A stretch of DNA of 64,000 nt. It comes from Acidobacteriota bacterium. GTDB taxonomy: Bacteria; Acidobacteriota; Terriglobia; Bryobacterales; Bryobacteraceae. The translations under genes were made by a program, and so were the position numbers. The stretch covers positions 56,580 through 120,579 of the forward strand of contig VFZU01000005.1 in assembly GCA_016870995.1 (NCBI GenBank), given 5' to 3'. Each line of letters starts with the position of its first letter. Positions within the stretch are counted from its first letter, which is position 1. This document shows, piece by piece, positions 55,081 through 63,756 of this stretch. Under the pieces are notes generated by a model. It did not search any database, was not told the DNA's origin, and saw only the letters and a list, made by a program, of their open reading frames with translations.

Positions 55081-55353
55081 ATGATGCGGAAACTAGGCGA
55101 TCTCAGCGGCATTGGCAAGGCCGCACTCAAAGACTTTGAACTGCTCGGTGTCGGCAGCGTCGAAGACCTTGCCCGCCGGGATGGCATGAAGCTCTACCGG
55201 GCGCTCGAGAAGAAAACGGGTGTGCGGCAGGACCCTTGTGTCCTCGACGTCTTTCGTTGCGCTATCGCACAAGCCAAGGACCCGCAACTCGATATCGAGC
55301 GTCGCAACTGGTGGTGGTGGAGCCGCGAGCGAAAGGCTGGCCGGCTCGCATGA
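55081..55353 (+). CDS. Cdd1-like helix-hairpin-helix protein
   Basis: A 90-residue protein of the pathogenicity-locus (Cdd1) type: LGDLSGIGKAALKDFELLGVGSVEDLARRDGMKLYRALEKKTGVRQDPCVLDVFRCAIAQA. The first part is a helix-hairpin-helix that could bind DNA. The WWWW stretch near the end is usual in the group. Function is unknown. Its TGA overlaps the ATG of the cupin gene (ATGA). Confidence 0.75.
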   Translation: MMRKLGDLSGIGKAALKDFELLGVGSVEDLARRDGMKLYRALEKKTGVRQDPCVLDVFRCAIAQAKDPQLDIERRNWWWWSRERKAGRLA

Positions 55354-55859
55354 ATCGCCGCGAGGCCGCATCGATGATTGCTGCCGCAATGGCTCCGCCA
55401 CAGCCCGAGCGCCTCTGGTTCAAACCAAACGGTGCTATGCCGAACAACGAGCGCCTGCCCGTGCTGTTGTATCGGAGCCTCGATACCGCGACGATCGAAG
55501 CCGTGATGGGAAAAAACGGCTGGCCCGTGCAATGGCGCAACGGCGTCTATACCTTCCACCACTATCACTCGACCGCTCATGAAGTGCTGACCTTTGTTCG
55601 CGGCGAGGCCAGGCTATTGCTCGGCGGGGAACTTCCCAAAGGCGTCGAAGTCCATGTTCGTTCGGGTGACATGGCGGTGCTCCCCTGCGGCACTGGACAT
55701 TGCAAGTTGTCTTCGAGCTCTGACTTTCTGGTGCTTGGTGGCTACCCTCTCAAGCAGGATTGGGATCTCTGCCGCGAAGCCCCCTCTACCGCCATGATCG
55801 AAGCCATGCGGCAACTGCCCTTCCCCAAACTCGACCCCATGGGCAATCCCTGGAAGTAG
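55350..55859 (+). CDS. Cupin-domain protein
   Basis: A 169-residue cupin. The metal motif is HHYHSTAHEVLTFVRGEARLLLGGE with His, His, Glu in place, and the second motif is GDMAVLPCGTGHCKL. The start ATG overlaps the Cdd1 stop. The substrate is unknown. A 7-base inverted repeat lies right after its stop, between it and the convergent CBM9 gene. Confidence 0.8.
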   Translation: MNRREAASMIAAAMAPPQPERLWFKPNGAMPNNERLPVLLYRSLDTATIEAVMGKNGWPVQWRNGVYTFHHYHSTAHEVLTFVRGEARLLLGGELPKGVEVHVRSGDMAVLPCGTGHCKLSSSSDFLVLGGYPLKQDWDLCREAPSTAMIEAMRQLPFPKLDPMGNPWK

Positions 55860-55861
55860 CT

Positions 55862-56716
55862 CTACTTCACGCGCAGCCGCAACGTGCCGAAGTTGTTCAA
55901 TTGCGTCCGTGTCTTTGGGCCACCCGAAAACCAGTCTTCGTGATGGAAGTTCCCAAAATTCCCCACACCCTTCTCGGGTGTATCGAGATCCCCCAACGCA
56001 ATGTTGATCCCGACTTCACGCTCGCCCATCGCAGGGCTCCAGAACTTTCCTGGCTCCACCTCTACGCATGGATCAAAAGCGATCGACCACTCGATGATGT
56101 AGCCCTTGCGATTCGGCTTCACGCTGGTCGCAGCGATCATGGCCCCGGAATCGATCCAGCTTGAATAGGTTGCGAACGCCTTGGCATCGCGCCGCGGTTC
56201 GCCTTCGAGTAACCCGCCCTTACCCAATCCGCCCAAGCGGCTCTTGGTGAGATTCACAACCATCTGCCACGAGCGGCCATTGCCTTCGACGGACTCATTC
56301 CCCTGAAACGTGTTCGTCGCGTTCAACAGAATTTCCATCTCGTCGCCAAACCAGGGAAAGGCTTCGCGTGATGGTTTGCCATCAACAAAATCGTGTGCCT
56401 TGGGGTTCTCCTTCGGCAGCCACCGCGGCGTATCGATGCCGTAAAGCAGATCATCGTCGACCTCAAAGGCGAAGTAGAGGCGCTTGCCATCGTGCTTCAC
56501 CCAACCTTTCAGGTTGAGATCTTTCGGATCTGTCGTGGGAGAAAAAGTGTGGGTCCAATCGAGCACCCCTCGAATGGGCGTTGCGTCACTCCATTCGCCT
56601 TTATCCAGCTTGCCATCAATTTTGGGAGTCTTGCCCGGCACCGCGTCGAGCGTCTTTCGAGGCTGCCCGCAAACCAGGGCAGCGGTGAACAACAGAATGG
56701 CCGCAGCGCGTCTCAG
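55862..56716 (-). CDS. CBM9-like secreted protein, CTG start
   Basis: A 284-residue exported protein with signal peptide from RRAAAILLFTAALVCGQ. The mature part is of the family-9 carbohydrate-binding type: PKIDGKLDKGEWSDATPI, WVKHDGKRLYFAFEVDDDLLYG, FPWFGDEMEILLNA and EWSIAFDPC. CTG 56716 is taken as start: it overlaps the stop of cpoB (CTGA) and AAGGA lies 7 bases upstream, and it alone gives the full signal peptide. TTG 56692 is the next option and would start in the middle of it. It is the last gene of the Tol-Pal operon. Confidence 0.75.
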   Translation of the reverse strand: MRRAAAILLFTAALVCGQPRKTLDAVPGKTPKIDGKLDKGEWSDATPIRGVLDWTHTFSPTTDPKDLNLKGWVKHDGKRLYFAFEVDDDLLYGIDTPRWLPKENPKAHDFVDGKPSREAFPWFGDEMEILLNATNTFQGNESVEGNGRSWQMVVNLTKSRLGGLGKGGLLEGEPRRDAKAFATYSSWIDSGAMIAATSVKPNRKGYIIEWSIAFDPCVEVEPGKFWSPAMGEREVGINIALGDLDTPEKGVGNFGNFHHEDWFSGGPKTRTQLNNFGTLRLRVK

Positions 56717-57600
56717 CGCTTTTTCCTTCCAGCAGGCGGGGCGGGAGCGCTGCTCGACATGCCCAAAGCCTTAAGCTCGTCCTTGGCCAAGGTGGCCTGC
56801 GCCGAATTGGGCGACTTCTTCACCAGATTGCGGAACTCCGTTACTGCTGCTGTACGTTGGCCGCTCTTGGCGAGCGCACGGCCCTTTTCAAGTTGCGCAT
56901 CGAGGGCCTTGGGGAAATCCGGATACTTCTCAAGCACGGCGTCTAGTGCTGCCACTGCGTCGTCGTAGCGATTTAAGCTCATCAGCACAAGGCCGAGATT
57001 GAAATGCGCATTGGGTGCATAAGAGTCGTTGGGGAAAAACTTCAGATAATCTTCAAACTGCTTGGCGGCGAATTCGAGCTGACCCGAATTGCGGGCCTGA
57101 ATCGCATTGGTGTAGAGGCTCTCACCAGTCACACCAGCGGGCGGCCCTGTGGGTGCGGTAGGTGCCGGAGCTGCGGGCGGTGCCGACATCGTAGTGACTG
57201 CATTCTTCACGTCGCCCAATTGCGACTGAACCTTCTTGATCAACTCGGCCAGTTCCGCAACCGATTCCTTGAGCAGTGCAAACTCGGTGGTCATCTGATC
57301 CACCTTCGTATTCACCCCAGCCACCGGCGCGGTGAGCGCCGTTTGCTGGTCTTTCAACTTGTCTCCCATGGTCTTGTCGAGAATCGCCAGTGCAGTGTTG
57401 GATTTGTTGGCTGTATCAAGCGACTGCTGCACCAGGACATTCAACGCGGCAAACTTTTCGTCCATCGAGCTCTTCATGCTGCGCACTTCGTTCTGCAGTA
57501 ACGCGACGTCGCGTTGGATCTCCAGAATCTTGTCCTTCTGCCCGAAGGCAGGTAGACAAAGAGCGGTAGCAAGCGTGAAGAGCGCGATGGATCGAATCAT
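56713..57600 (-). CDS. cpoB: Tol-Pal system protein CpoB (YbgF)
   Basis: A 295-residue periplasmic protein. Signal peptide (ALFTLATALCLPAFGQ), a coiled coil at about 25-135 (LEIQRDVALLQNEVRSMKSSMDEKF), an Ala/Pro linker and TPR repeats at about 160-280 (LYTNAIQARNSGQLEFAAKQFEDYLKFFPNDSYAPNAHFNLG). This is the usual YbgF/CpoB layout. It lies 15 bases after pal and overlaps the CBM9 gene. Confidence 0.88.
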   Translation of the reverse strand: MIRSIALFTLATALCLPAFGQKDKILEIQRDVALLQNEVRSMKSSMDEKFAALNVLVQQSLDTANKSNTALAILDKTMGDKLKDQQTALTAPVAGVNTKVDQMTTEFALLKESVAELAELIKKVQSQLGDVKNAVTTMSAPPAAPAPTAPTGPPAGVTGESLYTNAIQARNSGQLEFAAKQFEDYLKFFPNDSYAPNAHFNLGLVLMSLNRYDDAVAALDAVLEKYPDFPKALDAQLEKGRALAKSGQRTAAVTEFRNLVKKSPNSAQATLAKDELKALGMSSSAPAPPAGRKKR

Positions 57601-57615
57601 GGGAGCCTTTCCGGT

Positions 57616-58395
57616 TTAGTTGGCGCTGAAGTGAGCGCGACGGTTCTTCTGCCAGCAAGCTTCGTTGGCTTCGGTGCACGTCGGCTTTTCATTGCCGTAG
57701 CTGATTACCTTCAACTTGTCGCCAGGCACGCCCAGGTTCACAAGGTAATCCTTGATTGAAGAAGAGCGGCGATCGCCCAAACCGAGGTTGTACTCGGCCG
57801 AACCGCGCTCGTCGCAGTGGCCTTCCACAGTGACGATTCCACTCGCGTGCGCTGCGAAGATCTGCTTCAGCGCCTCGGCGTTCTTGTTCAGAATCGCCCG
57901 GCCATCTTCACGAACATCGCTCTTGTCGTAGTCGAAATAAACGTCGCTCAGCATTGAGGTCACCATCTCGGACAAGCTCTTGGTGACGGTGCGGACCGGT
58001 TCGGGACGCGGCGGCGGGGGCGGTGCCGAAACGCTCAGCGTGACGCTGCGCTCGGTCGGGCCACCGGGGCCGCTTGCCGTCAGGCGGTAGGTCGTCGTCG
58101 AAGTCGGGCTCACCGAACGGTTACCCGTTGCCTGTACAGATCCGATGCCAGCCGAGATCGTAATGCTATCTGCGTTCTCGACGGCCCAGCTCAGCGTGGC
58201 GCTCTGGCCAGCGGTGATCGAGCCCGGTTCCACAGTGAATGAGCGGATCGTCGGAGCCGGCTTGGGTGCCGGTGCGGGTGCCGCTGCAGGCGGCGGTGGC
58301 GGTGGTGCGGGTGCGGGTGCTTTCTTCTTGCAACCAACCGCAAAGAGAGACAGCGAAAGAGCGAGTAGCGCGGTACTCAGTTGTTTACGCGACAT
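57616..58395 (-). CDS. pal: Peptidoglycan-associated lipoprotein with extra Ig-like domain
   Basis: A 259-residue lipoprotein. The lipobox is AVGC at the end of LSLSLFAVGC. A proline/alanine linker is followed by an Ig-like domain at about 50-125 (FTVEPGSITAGQSATLSWAV), and the OmpA/Pal domain (YFDYDKSDVREDGRAILN, VEGHCDERGSAEYNLGLGDRR) that binds peptidoglycan. The Ig-like insert is not part of standard Pal. The start ATG 58395 is preferred over an earlier TTG. tolB lies 63 bases upstream. Confidence 0.92.
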   Translation of the reverse strand: MSRKQLSTALLALSLSLFAVGCKKKAPAPAPPPPPPAAAPAPAPKPAPTIRSFTVEPGSITAGQSATLSWAVENADSITISAGIGSVQATGNRSVSPTSTTTYRLTASGPGGPTERSVTLSVSAPPPPPRPEPVRTVTKSLSEMVTSMLSDVYFDYDKSDVREDGRAILNKNAEALKQIFAAHASGIVTVEGHCDERGSAEYNLGLGDRRSSSIKDYLVNLGVPGDKLKVISYGNEKPTCTEANEACWQKNRRAHFSAN

Positions 58396-58458
58396 GATGT
58401 GAGAGACCTCCAAAGTTCAACGGGCAGCAATTGAGACTTCTAAAGCGACAGCAAAATT

Positions 58459-59790
58459 CTAGTGAGTCCAGACCGGCATTTCGTTCCGCCCTGCCGTAGT
58501 TAACGGGCGGAGCTGCGTGCCGTCGGCAAGCATCGTCCAAATCTGTGATGTGCCGTTACGCGTCGAGCTGAACGCAATGTGCAAACCATCCGGGGCCCAT
58601 ACCGGGTTCAGATTGCGCCCCGCGCCATGCGTCAGCTGCGTGATCTCGCGTTTCGCGACATCCATCATGAATATATTAAAATCTCCCGGCTCAAGTCCAC
58701 GAGTCCAGGCAAATGCAATCAAACGTCCATTCGGGTGCCAAGCCGGGTTGGCGGCCTGCCCCGTTCCATCTGTCAGCCGTTCGACGTCTGACCCACTACT
58801 ATTCATTCTATAGAGTTGTATGGGCCCCGATCTACCTGAAACGAAAACAACTTCAGAAGAATTTTTGGGGTTCACTTTCGGTTCCGTCTCCACCGCCCGA
58901 GCCGTCGTGATCCGGTTCAGGTTCGACCCGTCGACATTCGCGGAAAAAATGTTCGGATAACCGCCGCCTATCTTCGTCGAAAAGAGCACGGACTTCCCGT
59001 CCGGTGTGAAATCCGGCGAGGCGACAATGCTCGACACCGGGTTGACGAAGGTGAGCTTCCTCCCGGAATCGGCCGTCATCAAGGTGATTCCGGGATTGCC
59101 TTGCAAAAAGCTCGTGAAGGCCAACTTCGAGTTGTCCTGGCTCAGCGTTGGAGTCGTGCAAATGCTGTTATAGCGAGTGACCGGTTTCTGTCCCGACCCG
59201 TCATAATCCATCGTCCAGATCTCTTTGGATCCGCTCCGGTTTGAAACGAAGTATAACTTCGAACCTAGCAGCGACTTCACACCAAACCGGTTCAGAATGT
59301 CAGCCGCAAACTCACGAGCCACCTTTTTCACTCCACCCTCGTCGATCGGGCCGAAGTAGAGCTTGCCGAACATCTGTGCATTGGTAACGTCGGCTTGAGT
59401 TACGTCATAGAGCCAGCCGAACAAAACGAATTGCCCGTTTTGAATCGCGGTGTAGCCCATCGCGAGGTAGTTTGTGTTCACAGGTGAGCCGGCCCAATCG
59501 GTCAGCCACGGCCCCTGGGACCGGCCACCAACAGGCGGCTTCCAATCCTGCGGCTGCTGCGGCACCGAGGTGGGAAAGAAGCTCTTGGGTGCCATCTTAA
59601 ACAAACCCGCTCCTACAATCTCGTCATACAGGGCCACGTTGAACACCTGCATCCAGGGCTGCGCCTCACCCGCGCCACGAAAGTCGGGGATCGCAATCAC
59701 GGGCTGCCTACCGCCCGTGATAATGCCAATCATGTCCTGGCTATATAGGGAAGGCGCCAGACAGGTCAAGAGTGCGGAACGGCGGTTCAT
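58459..59790 (-). CDS. tolB: Tol-Pal system protein TolB
   Basis: A 443-residue periplasmic protein. Signal region MNRRSALLTCLAPSL, an N-terminal alpha/beta part (VIAIPDFRGAGEAQPWMQVFNVALYDEI), and from about 185 a six-bladed propeller of repeats such as FVSNRSGSKEIWTMDYDGSGQ, FSTKIGGGYPNIFSANVDGS and FSSTRNGTSQIWTMLADGTQ. It contacts Pal. It follows the tolA-like gene by 9 bases and precedes pal. Confidence 0.93.
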   Translation of the reverse strand: MNRRSALLTCLAPSLYSQDMIGIITGGRQPVIAIPDFRGAGEAQPWMQVFNVALYDEIVGAGLFKMAPKSFFPTSVPQQPQDWKPPVGGRSQGPWLTDWAGSPVNTNYLAMGYTAIQNGQFVLFGWLYDVTQADVTNAQMFGKLYFGPIDEGGVKKVAREFAADILNRFGVKSLLGSKLYFVSNRSGSKEIWTMDYDGSGQKPVTRYNSICTTPTLSQDNSKLAFTSFLQGNPGITLMTADSGRKLTFVNPVSSIVASPDFTPDGKSVLFSTKIGGGYPNIFSANVDGSNLNRITTARAVETEPKVNPKNSSEVVFVSGRSGPIQLYRMNSSGSDVERLTDGTGQAANPAWHPNGRLIAFAWTRGLEPGDFNIFMMDVAKREITQLTHGAGRNLNPVWAPDGLHIAFSSTRNGTSQIWTMLADGTQLRPLTTAGRNEMPVWTH

Positions 59791-59799
59791 TCTCAGGGA

Positions 59800-60561
59800 T
59801 CACCTCTTCAGTTCAAACCAAAATTCTATGTTCGCAGAGTTCTTTTCAAAGCCCTGCGGCAATGGCGGCATCGGATTGGAGTCTCGCACCGCCCTCTCGA
59901 CCGATTGATCGAGAGCATAGTTGCCAGAGGATTGGATGATCTTCACGTTCGATATGTTTCCATCCTTGGCAATCGCAAATGTAATGATGCAGGTGGGAGC
60001 GGTACGCAATCGCATGTCGACATCCTGCGTGTTCCAGCGCTGCGCCACCCGTTCGCGAATCAACTTCTCGTACCAGCCAAAGCGGTTGCCAAAAGGCGAA
60101 GAGGCCGCCGCGCCTACACCACCAGAACCCGGAGCTCCAATCAAGGGCGACACCGCGGCCCGCCCCAGAGTTGAAGTGACCTGATTCGGCACAATTGGGT
60201 CTTCGCGATACTTTTGCTTCGAAGCGATGACTTCCTGCTTCGATTTCTTCTCGCGCTTCTTCAACGGAATCGCATCCGGGTCTTCCTGCTTCTCGGCGGG
60301 CTTCTTTTCTGTCTTCTCCGGCGGTGCCACCTGCGAATCGGTATCGTTCGCTATCCGATTGATACGGCCTTCACGCCTTGGCAGTGGAATCTGCGAAACG
60401 GCCGAAACCCCGGCTGACGCCCCCAAAGAGTTCGGATCACCGAACCGGTCTCGTGCCATCTCACTCCAATACCCATATCCGATCAGCGCTGCAATTACGC
60501 CCACGTGCAGCAGCACCGAATTGCGAAAGCCATGCGGACTAGCGTCGTGACTTGCTGTCAT
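59800..60561 (-). CDS. TonB/TolA-type energy transducer
   Basis: A 253-residue protein with a cytoplasmic tip, one membrane helix (SVLLHVGVIAALIGYGYW), a long charged Lys/Glu linker (EKTEKKPAEKQEDPD), and a C-terminal TonB-like domain (EKLIRERVAQRWNTQDVDM, FAIAKDGNISNVKIIQSSGNYALDQSVERAV). It links TolQR energy to the outer membrane. It takes the tolA position between tolR and tolB and overlaps tolR by 23 bases. Confidence 0.85.
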   Translation of the reverse strand: MTASHDASPHGFRNSVLLHVGVIAALIGYGYWSEMARDRFGDPNSLGASAGVSAVSQIPLPRREGRINRIANDTDSQVAPPEKTEKKPAEKQEDPDAIPLKKREKKSKQEVIASKQKYREDPIVPNQVTSTLGRAAVSPLIGAPGSGGVGAAASSPFGNRFGWYEKLIRERVAQRWNTQDVDMRLRTAPTCIITFAIAKDGNISNVKIIQSSGNYALDQSVERAVRDSNPMPPLPQGFEKNSANIEFWFELKR

Positions 60562-60985
60562 CGGTCTGCGTTACCAGTCGCACGCCAATCTTTCCATCAG
60601 TCAGTTCGGCCACCACTTTGGCGATCGGGTCATAAGGCGTCGCCTTGTCGGCGCGGACGAAGACGATAGCCTCTTTCGCTTTCTTGTTCGCCTTCACCGC
60701 CCCTACCAGCTCATTGATGTTCACTGGCTTGTCGTTGAAATATAGCTCCCCGGTCTTGGTGATGTTGACGACATTCAGATCCTGCGCGGAAGCCCTTTCG
60801 GTCTTTACCTTCGGCACTTCAATCTCAAGCCCAAACTGCATAGCCTGCGCCGTCAACATAAAGATGATCAGCAACACGAGCACCACGTCCACCAACGGAA
60901 CGACGTTCATCTCCGACATCGTGGTGCCGCCGTAGCGCCGCCCGCGCCGTCCGCCCCCCGCCAAACTATCGATCGAGAATCCCAT
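60539..60985 (-). CDS. tolR: TolR/ExbD family protein
   Basis: A 148-residue protein with N-terminal basic tip, one membrane helix MSEMNVVPLVDVVLVLLIIFM in which the catalytic Asp is kept, and a periplasmic domain (KVNEL-type GELYFNDKPVNINELVGAV, IVFVRADKATPYDPIAKVVAEL). It forms the proton channel with TolQ. It starts two bases after the tolQ stop. Confidence 0.93.
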   Translation of the reverse strand: MGFSIDSLAGGGRRGRRYGGTTMSEMNVVPLVDVVLVLLIIFMLTAQAMQFGLEIEVPKVKTERASAQDLNVVNITKTGELYFNDKPVNINELVGAVKANKKAKEAIVFVRADKATPYDPIAKVVAELTDGKIGVRLVTQTDDSKSRR

Positions 60986-60987
60986 CG

Positions 60988-61659
60988 CTAGCCTTCGAAA
61001 GTCCGTTCCACAAAGTTCATGAACTCCAGCGAAAAGTCCTCAAGCCGCATGCCGATTTCTTTGATCTGGCCGCCGAGGTAGTTGTAGGCCACAGCCGCGG
61101 GGATCGCCGCTGCGAGGCCCGCGCCCGTTGCCACCAGCGCATCCGCAATGCCCGGTCCCACCGTCCGCAGGCTCACCGAAGCCGACATCGACAACGCCTC
61201 GAAAGCATCAATGATCCCCCAGACCGTGCCGAACAACCCGATAAACGGAGTCACCGAGGCAATCGTCGCCAGCCAGTTCATACTCCGCTCCAGCTTCTGA
61301 ATTTCTTCGCTAATCCCCAATTGCAGATTTCGCTCGATCATCGGCTTGTTACGGATTTGATTCCGCCCGCGCGCCTGCCGTTCCACCTCGGCGTATCCAA
61401 AATCGAATACGGCCACCATCGGCGCCGTTGAAAACTGCTCGGCTGCGGCTGTAATCGCATCAAAGCCTGTGGCCTTGCGGAACACCTTTAGGAATCCGCG
61501 ATTGGCCTCGATCGCTTTCTTCAGCATGCTCATCTTGCCAAAGATGATGGACCAACTCAGAAGCGACGCCCCAATCAACAACAACAGAACAGCCAGCGGA
61601 ATGGGCTTGGATGGGTTAAAAAGCTCGCTCAACTTGAGCTGGAGGATGAATGCGATCAT
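60988..61659 (-). CDS. tolQ: TolQ/ExbB family proton channel
   Basis: A 223-residue integral membrane protein with three helices: LAVLLLLIGASLLSWSIIFG near the start, IASVTPFIGLFGTVWGIIDAF and GIADALVATGAGLAAAIPAAVAYNY. The GLFGTVWGI and ATGAGLAAAIPA motifs are family markers. It starts the Tol-Pal operon. ATG 61659 is used as start, with a weak GAAG about nine bases before it. recN is divergent with 55 bases between. Confidence 0.93.
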   Translation of the reverse strand: MIAFILQLKLSELFNPSKPIPLAVLLLLIGASLLSWSIIFGKMSMLKKAIEANRGFLKVFRKATGFDAITAAAEQFSTAPMVAVFDFGYAEVERQARGRNQIRNKPMIERNLQLGISEEIQKLERSMNWLATIASVTPFIGLFGTVWGIIDAFEALSMSASVSLRTVGPGIADALVATGAGLAAAIPAAVAYNYLGGQIKEIGMRLEDFSLEFMNFVERTFEG

Positions 61660-61714
61660 TATCAAACTTCATTATCACCGCCAATCGGACGCGACTGCCA
61701 GTAAAATCAAGCTG

Positions 61715-63394
61715 ATGCTCGTCGAATTGCTGGTCGAAAACTTCGCGGTGGCCGATCGCGTGCGCGTCCGCCTGCATGCGGGCCTAAACGTGCTGTCTGG
61801 AGAAACCGGTTCCGGCAAGAGTCTCATCGTCGATTCGCTCGGTCTGCTGTTCGGCGGCCGGGCCAGTGCCGAAGTCATTCGCAGTGGTGCTGACAGAGCC
61901 CGCATCACCGGCATCTTTGAGGCCGTCCATTCCAAAGAACTGCTTGCGCTGCTCGAGGCCGCGGGCCTCGAAATGGAAGACGGCGAGCTGCTTGTTGAAC
62001 GCGAGATCCTTTCGAGTGGTAAATCCCGCGCCTTCGTCGGTTCGCGCCCCGTCTCAGCCGGCCTGCTCAAAGAACTCCAGCCCTTTCTCGGCGACATCCA
62101 CGGCCAGCACGATCAGCAGCGCCTGTTCAGCCCAGCCGAGCAGCGCGCCATGGTCGACGAATTCTCAAAGAACGAAGCCCTTCTCGACAAAGTCTCCGCC
62201 CTCTGGTCTCAACTGCGGTCGGCCGAAACCGAACTCCGCCAGCTCGAAGAGCGCGAGCAGGAGATGCTCCGCCAGCGCGACGTGTGGAGTTTTCAAAAGC
62301 AGGAAATCGAAGCGGCCCACCTCAAGCCCGGCGAAGATACGGCCCTCGAACAGGAACTGCGTGTCCTTGCCAACATCGTCAAACTGAAAGAACAGGCTGG
62401 CTGTGCATTTGAAGCCTTGCAGGAAGGCCCGGAGAGCGCCATGTCCACTCTCAGCGTTGCGATCAAACGCCTGGCCGAGCTGCGCCGCATCGACGAATCG
62501 CTCGACAGCGTGCTCGACACACTCAAGTCAGCCAGCGTCCAGATGGACGATGCCGCCCGCGAACTCGGCCGCTACGTCGATCGTCTTGAGGCCGACCCCG
62601 GCCGCCTGCAAGTTGTGGAATCCCGTCTTGCCGAGATCGACAAGCTTCGCCGCAAGTATGGCCACACCGTCGAAGATATCCTCGCCTTCTTCGCCCAGGT
62701 CAGCAAAGACCTCGCCGTTGTCGAGCGCGCCGATGAGCGACGCGACGAACTCGCCAAACTGGTCGCTAAACTCCGCGCCGACTATCAAGCTGTCGCTACC
62801 GAACTCACCACAAAGCGCCGTAAAGCGGCCGACAAGCTGGCCACCAAAGTGATCCATGAGCTGAAAGATCTCAACATGGAGCGCAGCCGCTTTGTCATCA
62901 CGGTGGAAGCCGCCGAATGGGGGGCTTCCGGTATGGATGACATCCGCTTCCTGATCTCAACGAACCTGGGCGAAGAGCCGCGTCCTTTAGAGAAAGTTGC
63001 GAGCGGCGGCGAACTCTCTCGTCTTGCTCTCGCTCTCAAGGTCTCTCTGGCCTCCAAGGGCGGTCGAACCATGGTCTTCGATGAAGTCGACGCCGGCATT
63101 GGTGGCAGCGCAGCCGAACAGGTCGGCAAGAAGCTCAAAGCCCTGGCCGACAAGAACCAGCTTCTCTGCGTCACGCACCTTGCCCAAATCGCTGCTTTTG
63201 GTGATCATCACTACTCGGTATCGAAGCAGGAAACCAATGGCCGCACCCATAGCGTCGTCGAAGAACTCGAAGGAGAGGCCCGCGTCAAGGAGGTTGCGCG
63301 TATGATCGGTGGCCAGCGTCTCACCGGCGAAGCTCTCCGCTACGCCGGGCAACTCATCGAGATGGGCGCGGCACTCTCCACAAATTCGCTATAA
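61715..63394 (+). CDS. recN: DNA repair protein RecN
   Basis: A 559-residue SMC-like ATPase. The Walker A is VLSGETGSGKSLIVDSLGLL near residue 30, and the C-terminal half has the signature SGGELSRLALALK and Walker B TMVFDEVDAGIGG; a coiled coil of about 250 residues lies between. It acts in double-strand break repair. ATG 61715 gives the family N-terminus LVENFAV; the longer frame from 61469 overlaps tolQ and is rejected. The stop TAA lies inside the promoter of the tRNA gene. Confidence 0.95.
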   Translation: MLVELLVENFAVADRVRVRLHAGLNVLSGETGSGKSLIVDSLGLLFGGRASAEVIRSGADRARITGIFEAVHSKELLALLEAAGLEMEDGELLVEREILSSGKSRAFVGSRPVSAGLLKELQPFLGDIHGQHDQQRLFSPAEQRAMVDEFSKNEALLDKVSALWSQLRSAETELRQLEEREQEMLRQRDVWSFQKQEIEAAHLKPGEDTALEQELRVLANIVKLKEQAGCAFEALQEGPESAMSTLSVAIKRLAELRRIDESLDSVLDTLKSASVQMDDAARELGRYVDRLEADPGRLQVVESRLAEIDKLRRKYGHTVEDILAFFAQVSKDLAVVERADERRDELAKLVAKLRADYQAVATELTTKRRKAADKLATKVIHELKDLNMERSRFVITVEAAEWGASGMDDIRFLISTNLGEEPRPLEKVASGGELSRLALALKVSLASKGGRTMVFDEVDAGIGGSAAEQVGKKLKALADKNQLLCVTHLAQIAAFGDHHYSVSKQETNGRTHSVVEELEGEARVKEVARMIGGQRLTGEALRYAGQLIEMGAALSTNSL

Positions 63395-63395
63395 T
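63390..63395 (+). promoter_or_regulatory. TATAAT box for the tRNA gene
   Basis: A perfect TATAAT at 63390-63395, overlapping the end of recN, is eight bases before the tRNA 5' end. No clear -35 box is seen at the right distance. Confidence 0.5.
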
Positions 63396-63402
63396 CGTGA
63401 GC

Positions 63403-63492
63403 GGTGAGGTGCGAGAGTGGTTGAATCGAACGGTCTCGAAAACCGTCGTACCCGAAAGGGTACCGTGGGTTCGAATCCCACCCTCACCGCCA
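63403..63492 (+). tRNA. tRNA-Ser (anticodon CGA)
   Basis: A 90-base gene with acceptor stem GGTGAGG / CCTCACC, discriminator G, encoded CCA (63490-63492), a class II long variable arm, and T arm GTGGG-TTCGAAT-CCCAC. The anticodon loop CTCGAAA puts CGA at 63437-63439, reading the serine codon TCG. Confidence 0.95.
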
Positions 63493-63577
63493 GTTCATAT
63501 TCGTCAGAGTAAGCCCCTTCAGATCAACGCAGTCCTCCTTAGATTTAGTACTCGTTTACTCCAAGAGCGCGCCTCGT

Positions 63578-63756
63578 GTGATCAAAAATTCTGGTGCGCC
63601 ATGTCACATGCTGCCCCCAACCTCTATCGCAGTCACACCAGAACTTGCAGCCCAAAGTGCAATTCTCGAGTCCAAACAAGACAACCTTAAGAGGGTTCTA
63701 TATGGACGGATGCAAAGCACCTACCGATGGTTGCCGCCCATAAGGGACTTCTTTTC
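63578..63756 (+). other. Possible gene fragment cut by an insertion sequence
   Basis: A frame opening at GTG 63578 gives a coding-like segment from about 63608 (MLPPTSIAVTPELAAQSAIL, then DNLKRVLYGRMQ and RWLPPIRDFF) and reaches the likely IS edge at about 63757. No domain is recognised. It may be the start of an interrupted gene or chance. The stretch 63493-63577 has nothing I can support. Confidence 0.3.

Noticed and set aside
63397-63690. Frame across the tRNA gene (SGEVREWLNR...)
   Set aside because: It overlaps the tRNA completely and its first third is a translation of the tRNA sequence.
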